The notes under the pieces: generated by a model
Database searches by the model: none
What the model was told of the DNA's origin: nothing
What the model saw: only the letters and a program-made list of their open reading frames with translations
Position numbers and translations under genes: made by a program
Shown: one piece after another, positions 32,191-40,434 of the stretch
Layout: the number at the start of each line of letters is the position of its first letter
Position numbering within the stretch: the first letter of the stretch is position 1
Origin: Chloroflexota bacterium
GTDB taxonomy: Bacteria; Chloroflexota; Limnocylindria; Limnocylindrales; CSP1-4
Length of the DNA stretch: 50,841 nt
Assembly (NCBI GenBank): GCA_003158875.1
Contig: PMLK01000058.1
Span: forward strand, 1 to 50,841
Reading direction: 5' to 3'

Positions 32191-32494
32191 CGTTCCATCC
32201 TCTCAATGTCCGGTACCAAGCTCGTCCTGGCGAGGTCCTCTCGATACCCCTCCGGTCGATTCGCTTTCGACGCCCGTGTTTCGCCTCGGATCGACAAGGC
32301 AGTTATTGAGATGGGCTCGAACCGGCTGCGTTGATTATCGCGGATTGGCGCCGATCGATGGCAAAAGGCTACCGCTGAACCGGAAAGACGGGGTTCCGAT
32401 GCTAGACTGGCCCCCGTTGGGGACGATCACCGACTGCCCGCCCTCGCGGTTCAGTGGGTCTCGAGGTTCGAGTTACATCGAGGAAAGCATCGAG
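32191..32494. other. Divergent intergenic region with a structured-looking leader
   Basis: These 304 bases hold the promoters of the sugar-binding lipoprotein (minus) and the kelch lipoprotein (plus). The kelch side contains nested short inverted repeats, described separately at 32335-32460. No open frame here is convincing. Confidence 0.45.
32335..32460 (+). ncRNA. Candidate structured 5' leader of the kelch gene (weak c-di-GMP-I riboswitch resemblance)
   Basis: The stretch contains GGCAAAAGGCTACC, a GAACC...GGTTC hairpin with loop GGAAAGACGG, a CCCC-GTT-GGGG hairpin, and distant complementary arms CTGAACCG (32375-32382) and CGGTTCAG (32447-32454). Parts resemble the conserved GCAAAG core and the GGGGTT-CCGATG arm of GEMM-I riboswitches, but the usual 5' GGCAAACC half is not clear. 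I treat it as a hypothesis. Confidence 0.2.
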
Positions 32495-33721
32495 TTGACG
32501 ACCACCGCACCGGCCATAGCCAGCCAGGCCGGCCGCCGTATCAGCCCTCCGCACAGGCTCCAGGGATCCGTGTCACGGTTCGTCCGGCTGGCCCTGGCCG
32601 GTATGGCTCTTACGCTCGCCACCGCCGGCTGCTTTGGCGGCGGCGCTCCTGCCGTGAAATCGTCGCCCAGCCCCACACCCTCGGTTGCAGCCACGACCGC
32701 GGCAGTCGTGCCTCCGCCCTTTACGGCAACGGGCTCGCTCTCGCCTCGTTACTTCCATACGGCAACGACTCTTCAGGACGGGCGCGTGCTGGTCGCGGGC
32801 GGCTGCTGCAACGGCGCGAACGGTCTATCGACGGCCGTGCTCTACAACCCTCTGACTGGGGTCTTCACCGCCACCGGCAACATGACGACCGCCCGATATC
32901 GTCAGACGGCGACGCTGCTCAAAGACGGCCGGGTCTTGATCGCGGGTGGGTTCGGCGCCTCCGGAGCCCTCAGCTCAGCCGAGGTGTACGACCCGACCTC
33001 GGGCACTTTCACCGCCACAGGGTCTATGTCAACGCCTCGCATCGACCACACGGCGACGCTCCTGTCCGACGGCAAGGTACTGATCGCCGGCGGCACGGTC
33101 TCCACTAAGCCACTCGACACGGCCGAGATTTACAACCCCGCGACGGGCACGTTCTCACGGGCCGCCAACGCCATGACTACGCCGCGAGCCGCCTTCACGG
33201 CCACGCTCCTGAACAACGGCCAGGTGCTGCTTGCCGGAGGTTCCCAGGGACTGAAGAACCCGGCCGTCTACGCGGAGCTATACAACCCGGCGGACGGCAC
33301 GTTCAAACGCACGGGCAAGCTGGCGACCGAGCGCATGGATCAAACCGCCACCTTGCTCCCGAACGGAACGGTGCTGATCGCCGGCGGCAGAGTGCTGGGG
33401 CTGACTAATCTCGATGCCGCCGAGATCTACGATCCGGCTACGGGCAAGTTCACCAATACGGGGACAATGACCTTCGCTCGCTTCGATCACACGGCAACGC
33501 TTCTCCAGTCCGGCCGCGTATTGCTCACGGGCGGCTCGCCGGGCCTCGACTCGGCTGAGATCTACGATCCGGCTACGGGCAAGTTCACCAAGACGGCCGG
33601 CCCGATGATCGTCGGCCGATTCCGCCACACAGCCTCGCTTCTGCAGGACGGTGAGGTGCTCATCGTGGGAGGCACCGGCAGCCCTGGGTCGGCCGGGCGG
33701 GCGGAGTTGTACAGGCCGTAG
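32495..33721 (+). CDS. Kelch-repeat lipoprotein, seven-bladed propeller
   Basis: A 408-residue secreted protein. TTG 32495 is preferred because GAGGAAAG lies just upstream; an internal GTG near 32570 is an alternative. A signal helix (FVRLALAGMALTLATAGC) ends in a lipobox and is followed by a Ser/Pro/Thr linker. Then come seven repeats of about 50 residues, each containing a core like HTATLLxDGRVLIAGG and ending AEIYDPATGTFTxTG. Seven copies fit one closed beta-propeller related to galactose-oxidase central domains. No catalytic residues are evident, so binding of glycan or protein at the cell surface is the likely role. Confidence 0.88.
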   Translation: MTTTAPAIASQAGRRISPPHRLQGSVSRFVRLALAGMALTLATAGCFGGGAPAVKSSPSPTPSVAATTAAVVPPPFTATGSLSPRYFHTATTLQDGRVLVAGGCCNGANGLSTAVLYNPLTGVFTATGNMTTARYRQTATLLKDGRVLIAGGFGASGALSSAEVYDPTSGTFTATGSMSTPRIDHTATLLSDGKVLIAGGTVSTKPLDTAEIYNPATGTFSRAANAMTTPRAAFTATLLNNGQVLLAGGSQGLKNPAVYAELYNPADGTFKRTGKLATERMDQTATLLPNGTVLIAGGRVLGLTNLDAAEIYDPATGKFTNTGTMTFARFDHTATLLQSGRVLLTGGSPGLDSAEIYDPATGKFTKTAGPMIVGRFRHTASLLQDGEVLIVGGTGSPGSAGRAELYRP

Positions 33722-33915
33722 CCTGGCAGCCAATCACGGCCCGACGTACGAGAGCTACAAAGGGCGGTGCGGAATTGGTGGCATCGAGGGCCGGGTCTGT
33801 AGCTAGACTGGATTGAACGCGGCGCCACGACGAAAAGCGGCCGCGGGGAGTCGATCCGGTGGCCGGACGGGGGTCCGGGCGCGCTGCAGCATCGCCAAGT
33901 CGAGGAGTCGCGCAC

Positions 33916-35145
33916 ATGTCTTTGCCGCCTCAGGGCCAGTTTGGCTCGTGCACCAACTGTGGCACTCCGTTCAATGTCGCCAACCCCGCTTTCTGTCCGG
34001 CCTGCGGGGTTCTCCAATCGGCGGCACAGAATGCAGCTGCGGCAGCTCCATGGACGTCCCCGGCCGCACCGACGCCCGCTCCAGCCGCACCTTGGACACC
34101 GAGCCCTTATCAGCAGCCGAACGCCTATCAGCCACAGGATCCAAACCAGCCGACCAACCCATATCAGCAGCCGAACCCATATCAGCAGCCGCCCTACTAC
34201 GGCCAGCAGCCCGGGTGGGGAGCCCCTCCGGCGGGCGGCCCCAATCGGAGCGTGGTCGGAGCGGCCATCGGCGCAATCGTCGTTGTGGCAATGGTCGTGG
34301 GCATCGTCATCGTCGGCGCCACACGCAACAACTCCACGGCCGACGCGACGGCGTTCCCGACCTACACGACCCCGGCGACGCCTTACATCGTCTGGTTTTC
34401 GCCGGCGCCCACACAGGGCAGCGTCACGTTCTCCCCGACGATCCTTATGTGTTCGGCTCCGATCGACTTTACGGAAACGGCAACGCTGCCGGCGTCGGTA
34501 GCTTCCGGCGACGTGATCTTCGAGATGTTCGACGGCACCAAGACCAGCACTTTCACCGTCGACTCCAACGACATGACCCAGCTCGCAGACGGCACGTGGC
34601 AGATCGTCTCGTCGGCCACCGCCACCCAAATGCAGACCGATTGCGCGAACTCCGGATTGAACTCGACTGGACTCGCTGTCCTTACCGCCGGCGACCATAC
34701 CCTCGCCTACTACACCGAGTCCGGAGATCTCCTGGCCCAGGGCGTCTACACGGTCATAGGCTCTGGGACGGAAGCGGTGCCGGTACCGACCGTGGCGCCG
34801 ACACCGGCCGGGGAAGGCAGCATCACGTTCTCTCCATCGACGATGGTCTGCTCGTCTCCGCAGGAGTTCGACACGACCATCTACTTGCCCGCGACCGTGA
34901 AGTCGGGTGAAGCGGTCACCGAAAAGCTCGACGACGAAACCTATGCCACCGGGGTCGTCTCGACCGCCTCGTGGACACAGTCGGCGGATGGCTCCTGGTC
35001 CAGCAGTACATCCGCCACCGCGGCGTCGGTCACCACCGCGTGCGAGGCCGACAACGGAGTCATGACCATCGGGACCCACCACGTCGAGATCGTCGACGCC
35101 GAGGGCGTCCTCCTCGCCGAGAACTGGTACACAGTCGAACCCTGA
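33916..35145 (+). CDS. Zinc-ribbon, single-pass membrane protein with duplicated extracellular domain
   Basis: A 409-residue protein from ATG 33916, behind GAGGAG. The N-terminal zinc ribbon CTNCGTPFNVANPAFCPACG (residues 12-31) is cytosolic. A Pro/Gln/Tyr-rich linker with NPYQQPNPYQQP repeats leads to a membrane helix (VVGAAIGAIVVVAMVVGIVI, near 114-135). Outside are two tandem related domains of about 110 residues: GSVTFSPTILMCSAPIDFTE ... and GSITFSPSTMVCSSPQEFDT ..., each with a matched Cys pair (MCS/DCA; VCS/ACE) and ending in GDHTLAYYT or GTHHVEIVD. They look Ig-like. The ligand and role are unknown. Confidence 0.8.
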   Translation: MSLPPQGQFGSCTNCGTPFNVANPAFCPACGVLQSAAQNAAAAAPWTSPAAPTPAPAAPWTPSPYQQPNAYQPQDPNQPTNPYQQPNPYQQPPYYGQQPGWGAPPAGGPNRSVVGAAIGAIVVVAMVVGIVIVGATRNNSTADATAFPTYTTPATPYIVWFSPAPTQGSVTFSPTILMCSAPIDFTETATLPASVASGDVIFEMFDGTKTSTFTVDSNDMTQLADGTWQIVSSATATQMQTDCANSGLNSTGLAVLTAGDHTLAYYTESGDLLAQGVYTVIGSGTEAVPVPTVAPTPAGEGSITFSPSTMVCSSPQEFDTTIYLPATVKSGEAVTEKLDDETYATGVVSTASWTQSADGSWSSSTSATAASVTTACEADNGVMTIGTHHVEIVDAEGVLLAENWYTVEP

Positions 35146-35210
35146 GCCAGGTGGTCCGGGCACGCCGGGGCGGTCCGGCGGATCCGGGCCGGACGCCTGG
35201 TCCGACTGGA

Positions 35211-36008
35211 CTAATGGAGCCCCCATTTCGTCTGGGAGTCGAGCACGGTCCGGCCGGCATAGCCCTGCAGTAGGGCGGCGTCGTCACCCGACGCGCCGCC
35301 CCGATAGCTCAACCCGGCCGGACTCTCGCGGAAGATCGCGGCATAGAAAACGCAAGCGGCCAGGTATGTGCCCAGAGCCGTGGGGTGGCTGTTGTCGTCC
35401 CGCCATAGCGCCATGTCCGGGTGGTCGGCGTGGACGTGCAACCACGCGTCGCCGACCGGCGCTACCGGCAAGCGCAGCTGTCCGGAAAGCTCCAGATACG
35501 TGGATTCGATCCGGGCTTGGGCGGCTTCGTAGCTCGGCAACCCGGCGCCCGACTCACCGTCCTTGTGGGCCCACGTCATGAAGAGCATCGGCATCGCCCC
35601 GACCTTGAAGGCAGCCGCCGAGAGCGTGTGCACCGGCCCGTACATCAAGCTGCCGGCCGACGAATACGCGGGCGTGTCACTCTGCTCCTGCAGAACGACA
35701 TACGACCATGGTTCGGCAGCCAGCTGGGTGGCGTCGTCCGACGATTCGACATGCTGGGCCAGAGTCTCTGCCCCGTTTGCGACCGAGCCCACGTCCACGG
35801 CGTGACCGCCGGACCTTGCCAGTTGGGCGAAGGTGGACGGCAGGTCGTTGACGTACGTATAGCTGTTGCCCACAAACAGCACCCGAGTGCAGACGCCCGC
35901 GTTCGGCCCCGTCGCGCACACCGGCCCGGAGGCTCCCAGGCAACCGGCAGCGGCCGTCGAAGTCAGCACAAGCAGGAGGCAGGTCAGCCAGCGGGTCCGA
36001 GTCTTCAC
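35211..36008 (-). CDS. Secreted SGNH/GDSL-type hydrolase lipoprotein
   Basis: A 265-residue exported protein. The signal peptide WLTCLLLVLTSTAAAGC has a lipobox Cys. The SGNH fold follows: block I RVLFVGNSYTYVNDLPSTFA with nucleophile Ser, a Gly in SVANGAETLAQHV, YVVLQEQSDTPAY in the block III position, and block V DDNSHPTALGTYLAACVFYA with the Asp-x-x-His catalytic pair. This variant resembles DUF4886/SGNH esterases acting on carbohydrate esters. The GTG start has GATAAT six bases upstream. It is convergent with the zinc-ribbon gene at 33916. Confidence 0.82.
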   Translation of the reverse strand: MKTRTRWLTCLLLVLTSTAAAGCLGASGPVCATGPNAGVCTRVLFVGNSYTYVNDLPSTFAQLARSGGHAVDVGSVANGAETLAQHVESSDDATQLAAEPWSYVVLQEQSDTPAYSSAGSLMYGPVHTLSAAAFKVGAMPMLFMTWAHKDGESGAGLPSYEAAQARIESTYLELSGQLRLPVAPVGDAWLHVHADHPDMALWRDDNSHPTALGTYLAACVFYAAIFRESPAGLSYRGGASGDDAALLQGYAGRTVLDSQTKWGLH

Positions 36009-36088
36009 ACTGGAATTATCGGCTGGCTAGCACTTCCAGCATGAGGCCAAGAGACCGACCGTGGACGAGTGCGCCATCGAGCCCGGTC

Positions 36089-36790
36089 CTAAGGGTTCCA
36101 CTGGGTAGCGGCGACCTTGGACTTCGAACCGGATGAAGAGCAGTTGGCGATGGGAGCGTCGCCGGGAGCCTTTGCCTGGAGGCGCCCCAGACCGAAGGGG
36201 ACGTAGACCGCCACGGTCACCTTCTGCTTGGGAGCGGACTTACACCAGTTGTCCCACTCGATGATCGAGTAGACCACTCCGTTGGGGATCAACGTCCAGA
36301 CCGGGTCGCCGGTCGAGATCTCGCCGCTGCCGCTTCCGGAGTCGACGATGACAGAGCCGCTGCCGCTGACGATCTGGCTCCGCGGCGTGCCCCGCATATT
36401 GCACGTCGCCGACGAAACGTTGGCGAGGTGGACGTGGGCATACGACGGGTTGCCCGAACTGCCGATCCAGTAGTCCAGGGTCAGTTTGAGCTGCGACCCG
36501 GTGCACAGGCCGATTGCCAGAGCAGGCAGTGGCGTCGGCTTGGGAGTGGGCTTGGAGGTGGCCTTCGGTGTCGTCGTCGGGAGCGCGGTGTCTGTCGGCG
36601 ACGAGATGGCAGTGAGCGCTGAGCTGGCCGACGGGCTGGTGGCCGGCGTGGCCGTGGCTCCCGCAACGCTCGACAGCGGCGTCGCCGTGGGCGATGCGCC
36701 CGTGGCGGAGCAAGCTGCCACAACCAATGCAATACCCACGCCGAGTGCGGCTCGTCGCCACTCGCTCGGCCGAGCAATCGAGATCGTCAT
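36089..36790 (-). CDS. Lipoprotein with DUF4232-like domain
   Basis: A 233-residue secreted protein starting at ATG 36790 behind GGAGGGA; the frame continues upstream without support. Signal peptide WRRAALGVGIALVVAAC ends in a lipobox, then a long Ser/Thr/Ala/Pro linker ending in KPTPKPTPLP. The C-terminal domain (about residues 100-233) begins CTGSQLKLTLDYWIGSSGNP and has HVHLANVSSATCNMRGTPRS, matching DUF4232 in which N-x-s-x-x-x-C and an L-G-P-like turn recur, and four Cys likely paired. Function of that domain is unknown. A short gap separates it from the SGNH gene on the same strand. Confidence 0.75.
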   Translation of the reverse strand: MTISIARPSEWRRAALGVGIALVVAACSATGASPTATPLSSVAGATATPATSPSASSALTAISSPTDTALPTTTPKATSKPTPKPTPLPALAIGLCTGSQLKLTLDYWIGSSGNPSYAHVHLANVSSATCNMRGTPRSQIVSGSGSVIVDSGSGSGEISTGDPVWTLIPNGVVYSIIEWDNWCKSAPKQKVTVAVYVPFGLGRLQAKAPGDAPIANCSSSGSKSKVAATQWNP

Positions 36791-36964
36791 GCTTCCCTCC
36801 GTGGCGTTCGTCGCGCTTGGTGCCGCCGAGGCGACAACTCCAGCCGGCATCTTGAAGCCGCGGCCGGCCGCCGACGCCACCGCGCCGCAAATGGCCTGAC
36901 GAGTGAGACGAGCGGTCCGTCGGCTGAACCTGCGGACCTACCTTGACCGTGGTGCTATTGTGAT

Positions 36965-36977
36965 ACCGACGGTCGGT
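36965..36977. promoter_or_regulatory. TetR-type operator ACCGACGGTCGGT
   Basis: A 13-bp palindrome centred on one G lies seven bases before the -10-like TAGAGT of the tetR at 36997. A repressor bound here would block RNA polymerase. It resembles the operator at 19457 but lacks one base of the spacer. Confidence 0.7.
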
Positions 36978-36983
36978 TTGTTA

Positions 36984-36989
36984 TAGAGT
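36984..36989 (+). promoter_or_regulatory. -10-like hexamer TAGAGT for leaderless tetR
   Basis: TAGAGT ends seven bases before ATG 36997, with no Shine-Dalgarno sequence. TTGTGA at 36958-36963 is a possible -35 at a long spacing of 20 bases. Confidence 0.45.
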
Positions 36990-36996
36990 CGAGCAG

Positions 36997-37680
36997 ATGC
37001 CGCGAACGCAGAACCCGCAAGCTCACGCCACTCGCCGGGATTCGTTCGTCGACACGACGCAGACGCTCATGTTGTCCAAGGGCTATGAGCAACTGAGCAT
37101 CCAGGAGATCCTGGATACGCTGGGCGTGTCGAAGGGCGCCTTCTACCACTACTTCGACTCGAAGCAGGCGCTCCTCGAGGCCGTCGTCGAGCGCATGGTC
37201 GACACCATAATGACGACCCAGGCAGAGGTGGTGGCGAACCCCGAAATCTCCGCTCCGGAGAAGATTCGATCGCTGTTCTCGGGCATTTCCCAGTACAAGA
37301 ACGCGCGACGTGAGCTCAGGGTCGGCATCCTCGAGGTCTGGCTGTCGGACGACAACGCGATCGTTCGCGAGAAGATGCGACGCGCCACCTCGTTCCGTCT
37401 GACTCCGATCCTGGCGCTCATCCTGCGCCAGGGCAAGGAGGAGGGAGTCTTCACAGTCGAGTCGCCGGAACACGATGCCGCCGTACTCGTGTCAATAATC
37501 CTGGGCCTCAACGAGAAGGCCACCCAGCTCTATGTCGACCGCCAGGCCGGCAGAATCACGTTCCAGGAAGTCGAGTTGGCCATCACCAGCTACGTCGGCG
37601 CATTCGAGCGGCTGATCGGCGTTCCGGCGGGGTCAGTCCTGCTAGTCGATCAGGCAACCGTGCGCCAGTGGTTTGCATAG
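36997..37680 (+). CDS. TetR-family regulator of the adjacent ABC exporter
   Basis: A 227-residue regulator. The DNA-binding helices are ATRRDSFVDTTQTLMLSKGY, SIQEILDTLGVSKGAFYHYF and DSKQALLEAVVERM. The C-terminal domain is longer than average and all-helical, with ARRELRVGILEVWLSDDNAI. It stands 15 bp before the ABC ATPase gene and has a palindrome in its own promoter, so it very likely represses itself and the exporter until a toxic ligand binds. Expected to be read from a leaderless message. Confidence 0.9.
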   Translation: MPRTQNPQAHATRRDSFVDTTQTLMLSKGYEQLSIQEILDTLGVSKGAFYHYFDSKQALLEAVVERMVDTIMTTQAEVVANPEISAPEKIRSLFSGISQYKNARRELRVGILEVWLSDDNAIVREKMRRATSFRLTPILALILRQGKEEGVFTVESPEHDAAVLVSIILGLNEKATQLYVDRQAGRITFQEVELAITSYVGAFERLIGVPAGSVLLVDQATVRQWFA

Positions 37681-37695
37681 ACAAGAGGAGATTGC

Positions 37696-38601
37696 ATGGC
37701 GGCCGTAATCCGCACCGACAAGCTCACCAAGTCGTACGGCTCGCACCGCGGGATCGTCGATGTCGACCTCGAAGTCCAGCAAGGCGAGGTGTTCGGCTTC
37801 CTGGGGCCTAACGGCGCGGGCAAGACGACCACGATCCGAGTGCTGCTCGATCTGATCCGACCGACGAGCGGCAAAGCCTTCGTATTCGAAATCGAGTCGT
37901 CGGCCGACCCAAACGCGATTCATCGCCGCATCGGCTACCTGCCCGGCGAGTTCGCTCTGTATGACCGGCTCACCGGCCTTCAGACGCTCGAGTACTTCGG
38001 CAACCTGCGCGGCGGCGTCGACAAGGTTTATCAGGCCCAGCTAATCGAGCGCTTTGATCTGGACCCAAGTCGCCGCTTCCGCGAGTACTCCAAGGGCAAC
38101 AAACAGAAGGTCGGGCTCGTGGCTGCCCTTCAGAACAAGCCGGACTTGCTGATGCTGGACGAGCCCACGTCGGGTCTGGATCCACTGGTGCAGCAGACCT
38201 TCTTCGAAGTGATGCGCGAGCGAGTTGCGGACGGCGGCACCGTCTTTCTCTCGAGCCACGTCCTAAATGAAGTGGAGCGGAGCTGCGATCGCGTGGCAAT
38301 CATCCGCGACGGCCGCATCGTCCAGACGGGTCGCGTCGACGCCCTGCGTGACCTGGCTCACCATCAAGTGGAACTGCGGTTCGCCGCAGAACCGCCGGTC
38401 GCCGAGTTCGACAAACTCCCCGGTGTAACCGATGTCGCGGTCGAGAATCACTTGATCCGGATGCGGGTGCTGGGGCCGATCACGCCTGTCGTCCAGGCCG
38501 CCGCGCGTCTTGGCGTTACCGATTTCCTCAGCCGCGAACCCAGCCTCGAAGAGACATTCCTGGCCCTGTACGGCCGTGAGTCGGCCGAGGTGAAGTCATG
38601 A
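37696..38601 (+). CDS. ABC transporter ATP-binding protein (antibiotic/drug exporter type)
   Basis: A 301-residue cytosolic ATPase, with AGGAG before the ATG. Walker A is GPNGAGKTTTIRVLLD, the Q-loop region GYLPGEFALYDRLTG, Walker B LLMLDEPTSGLDPLVQ, and the switch His SSHVLNEVERS. The signature is YSKGNKQKVGLVAAL instead of LSGGQ, which is usual in this exporter subgroup. The C-terminal extension (about 220-301) is the regulatory domain of DrrA-like ATPases. It pairs with the permease that overlaps its stop by four bases. Confidence 0.93.
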   Translation: MAAVIRTDKLTKSYGSHRGIVDVDLEVQQGEVFGFLGPNGAGKTTTIRVLLDLIRPTSGKAFVFEIESSADPNAIHRRIGYLPGEFALYDRLTGLQTLEYFGNLRGGVDKVYQAQLIERFDLDPSRRFREYSKGNKQKVGLVAALQNKPDLLMLDEPTSGLDPLVQQTFFEVMRERVADGGTVFLSSHVLNEVERSCDRVAIIRDGRIVQTGRVDALRDLAHHQVELRFAAEPPVAEFDKLPGVTDVAVENHLIRMRVLGPITPVVQAAARLGVTDFLSREPSLEETFLALYGRESAEVKS

Positions 38602-40277
38602 CCGCGCAGGCCGGGGCGCAGCCTCGAGCGGCGCATTTGACGCCCATTTCGGTCCGGAGCCGGATCGTCGGTCTGGGCAGCATCTACGGCAAGACGATTC
38701 GCGACTCCAGACTCTCGCTGATCATCGCTTCCGGCATGTTGGGCGGCATGGCCCTGGTGATGGCCGCGGGCGTGTCGAGCATCTTCCCGAACGCGGCATC
38801 GCGCCAGGAGATCGACAAGCTGATCGGAGCGATCCCCTCGTCGATGGTCAATCTCTTCGGCAAACCCGTCCAGCTCGGCACTCTCGGCGGCTATTTCAGC
38901 TGGAAGTACGGCGCGATCTTCGCCCTGGGCACATCGTTGTGGTCGATCATGGCCCTCTCCGGAACGCTCGCCGGCGAGGCAGGCCACGGTAGCCTCGACC
39001 TGGTCGCGGCCGCTCCCTTCGGCAAACGCCGAATCGCGCTGGAGAAGGTCGCCGCCCACCTCACGATCCTGACCCTGGCCCTGGCCGTCCTGGCCGTGGC
39101 CTGCTGGGCCGGCTCCCACCTCTTCGGGGACGCGTCGCTCGGCGACTCGATTTCGCCGTTGTCCGCCGTGGGCTACTCGCTCTGGTTGGGCTTCATCGCT
39201 TTGTTCTTCGGCGGGCTGGCCTTCGCGCTGGGTCCGCTCCTGGGGCGGGCCGGCTCGGCGGGTATTGCCGCCGCGGTGATGATCGTCCTGTGGCTGGCCA
39301 ACGGTTTTGATGGGCTCGCGGTTGTTGCGACGATAAGTCCCTTCCACTGGACGGCCAATCACATCGCTCTGGTCGGACAGTACGACTGGGCCGGACTGGC
39401 TCTAGTCGGCGTGGCGGCGGCCGCGTTCCTCGCGATTGGAGTCGAGTTGTTCGCGCGTCGCGATCTCGGGGTCACGTCGGGGCTGTCCCTGCCGGGAATG
39501 CCTAAGGTGATGCTGGGAGTCCACGGTTCGGTGAGCCGGGCGTTCGGCGAGGAACTGCCACGTGCGCTCTCCTGGGGAATCGGGCTCGGCCTCATGGGCG
39601 CCCTGATCGGATCGCTCGTTGGAACCATGGCCAACCAGATCAAGTCGGACGCCGGACTGATATCGACCTTTTCCGGGATCTTCCCCGGATTCGATCTCGC
39701 CTCGGCCGGCGGCTGGCTCCAGTTGTACGCCCAGCTGCTCTTTATCGCGGCGGGCCTGGCAGCTGCCACTTTCGTGTCGAAGTGGGCCTCCGACGAGACC
39801 GGAGGCCGCCTCGAGATGTTCCTGGCGACACCGCTCTCTCGGTCGCGCTGGGTGGTGTCGGGCGGAATCGGGGCGATTCTCGCGGTCGTAGTCGTTACGT
39901 TCATGTTCGCCGTGGGTCTCGCGCTCGGCACGGCTTCCGGCGGCGTGGAGGCCGGTGACGCTCTCGTTGGGTCGGCCGTACTGGGCATCTATGCCGTGGC
40001 GATCGTCGGTATCGGCGTTGCTGTCGGCGGCGTCTGGCGGACATCGATTGCCGGTGAGGTTTCGGCCCTGGTCGTGATCGCGACGTACCTGATCGACCTG
40101 GTGGCGCCGGCCCTCAAGCTACCCGACTGGATACACCAGCTCGCCCTCACGTCTCACCTGGGTCAACCGATGATCGGCGTTTGGGATCCGGTGGGAATCG
40201 GCTTCTGCTGTGCCCTGGCCGTGGGAGGAGTGGTCGTCGGCGCTGTGGGCATGCGACGGCGGGACGTGGGCCGGTAA
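38598..40277 (+). CDS. ABC-2 type exporter permease, polyketide-antibiotic exporter-like
   Basis: A 559-residue membrane protein with about twelve helices in two similar halves, each starting with a polar segment and a helix (ISVRSRIVGLGSIYGKTIRD and SVSRAFGEELPRALSWGIGL) and each containing an ETGGRLE/EAGHGSLDL-type turn. The motifs LSGTLAGEAGHGSLDLVAAA and WASDETGGRLEMFLATPLSR mark the exporter family annotated as polyketide antibiotic exporters. It starts by ATGA overlap with the ATPase. Together with the TetR gene it forms a drug or lipid export operon. The exported compound is unknown. Confidence 0.88.
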   Translation: MTAQAGAQPRAAHLTPISVRSRIVGLGSIYGKTIRDSRLSLIIASGMLGGMALVMAAGVSSIFPNAASRQEIDKLIGAIPSSMVNLFGKPVQLGTLGGYFSWKYGAIFALGTSLWSIMALSGTLAGEAGHGSLDLVAAAPFGKRRIALEKVAAHLTILTLALAVLAVACWAGSHLFGDASLGDSISPLSAVGYSLWLGFIALFFGGLAFALGPLLGRAGSAGIAAAVMIVLWLANGFDGLAVVATISPFHWTANHIALVGQYDWAGLALVGVAAAAFLAIGVELFARRDLGVTSGLSLPGMPKVMLGVHGSVSRAFGEELPRALSWGIGLGLMGALIGSLVGTMANQIKSDAGLISTFSGIFPGFDLASAGGWLQLYAQLLFIAAGLAAATFVSKWASDETGGRLEMFLATPLSRSRWVVSGGIGAILAVVVVTFMFAVGLALGTASGGVEAGDALVGSAVLGIYAVAIVGIGVAVGGVWRTSIAGEVSALVVIATYLIDLVAPALKLPDWIHQLALTSHLGQPMIGVWDPVGIGFCCALAVGGVVVGAVGMRRRDVGR

Positions 40278-40333
40278 GAAGGACGGCCGGGGCGGCGCTC
40301 GGTTTCCCGGCCTCACCACTCCTCCGGGCCACG

Positions 40334-40351
40334 CTCACGATTCCTTCACAA
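40334..40351 (+). promoter_or_regulatory. Direct repeat with 11-base period (CTCACGA / TTCACAA)
   Basis: CTCACGA at 40334-40340 and TTCACAA at 40345-40351 are 11 bases apart, a typical OmpR-family arrangement. It lies upstream of the small membrane gene and the two-component system. Confidence 0.5.
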
Positions 40352-40434
40352 GCCATCGTCAATCTTCGAGGCAAGGTTGGCGATCGCTCCCAGCCGACCA
40401 ATCAGAAACGGGAGCGCCATCGCAAGGAGTCGAT

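Noticed and set aside
33562-35226. Long minus-strand open frame (554 codons) opposite the kelch end and zinc-ribbon genes
   Set aside because: The plus-strand genes have ribosome sites, signal sequences and repeats; the opposite translation is low-complexity Arg/Gly/Asp and has no recognisable domain.
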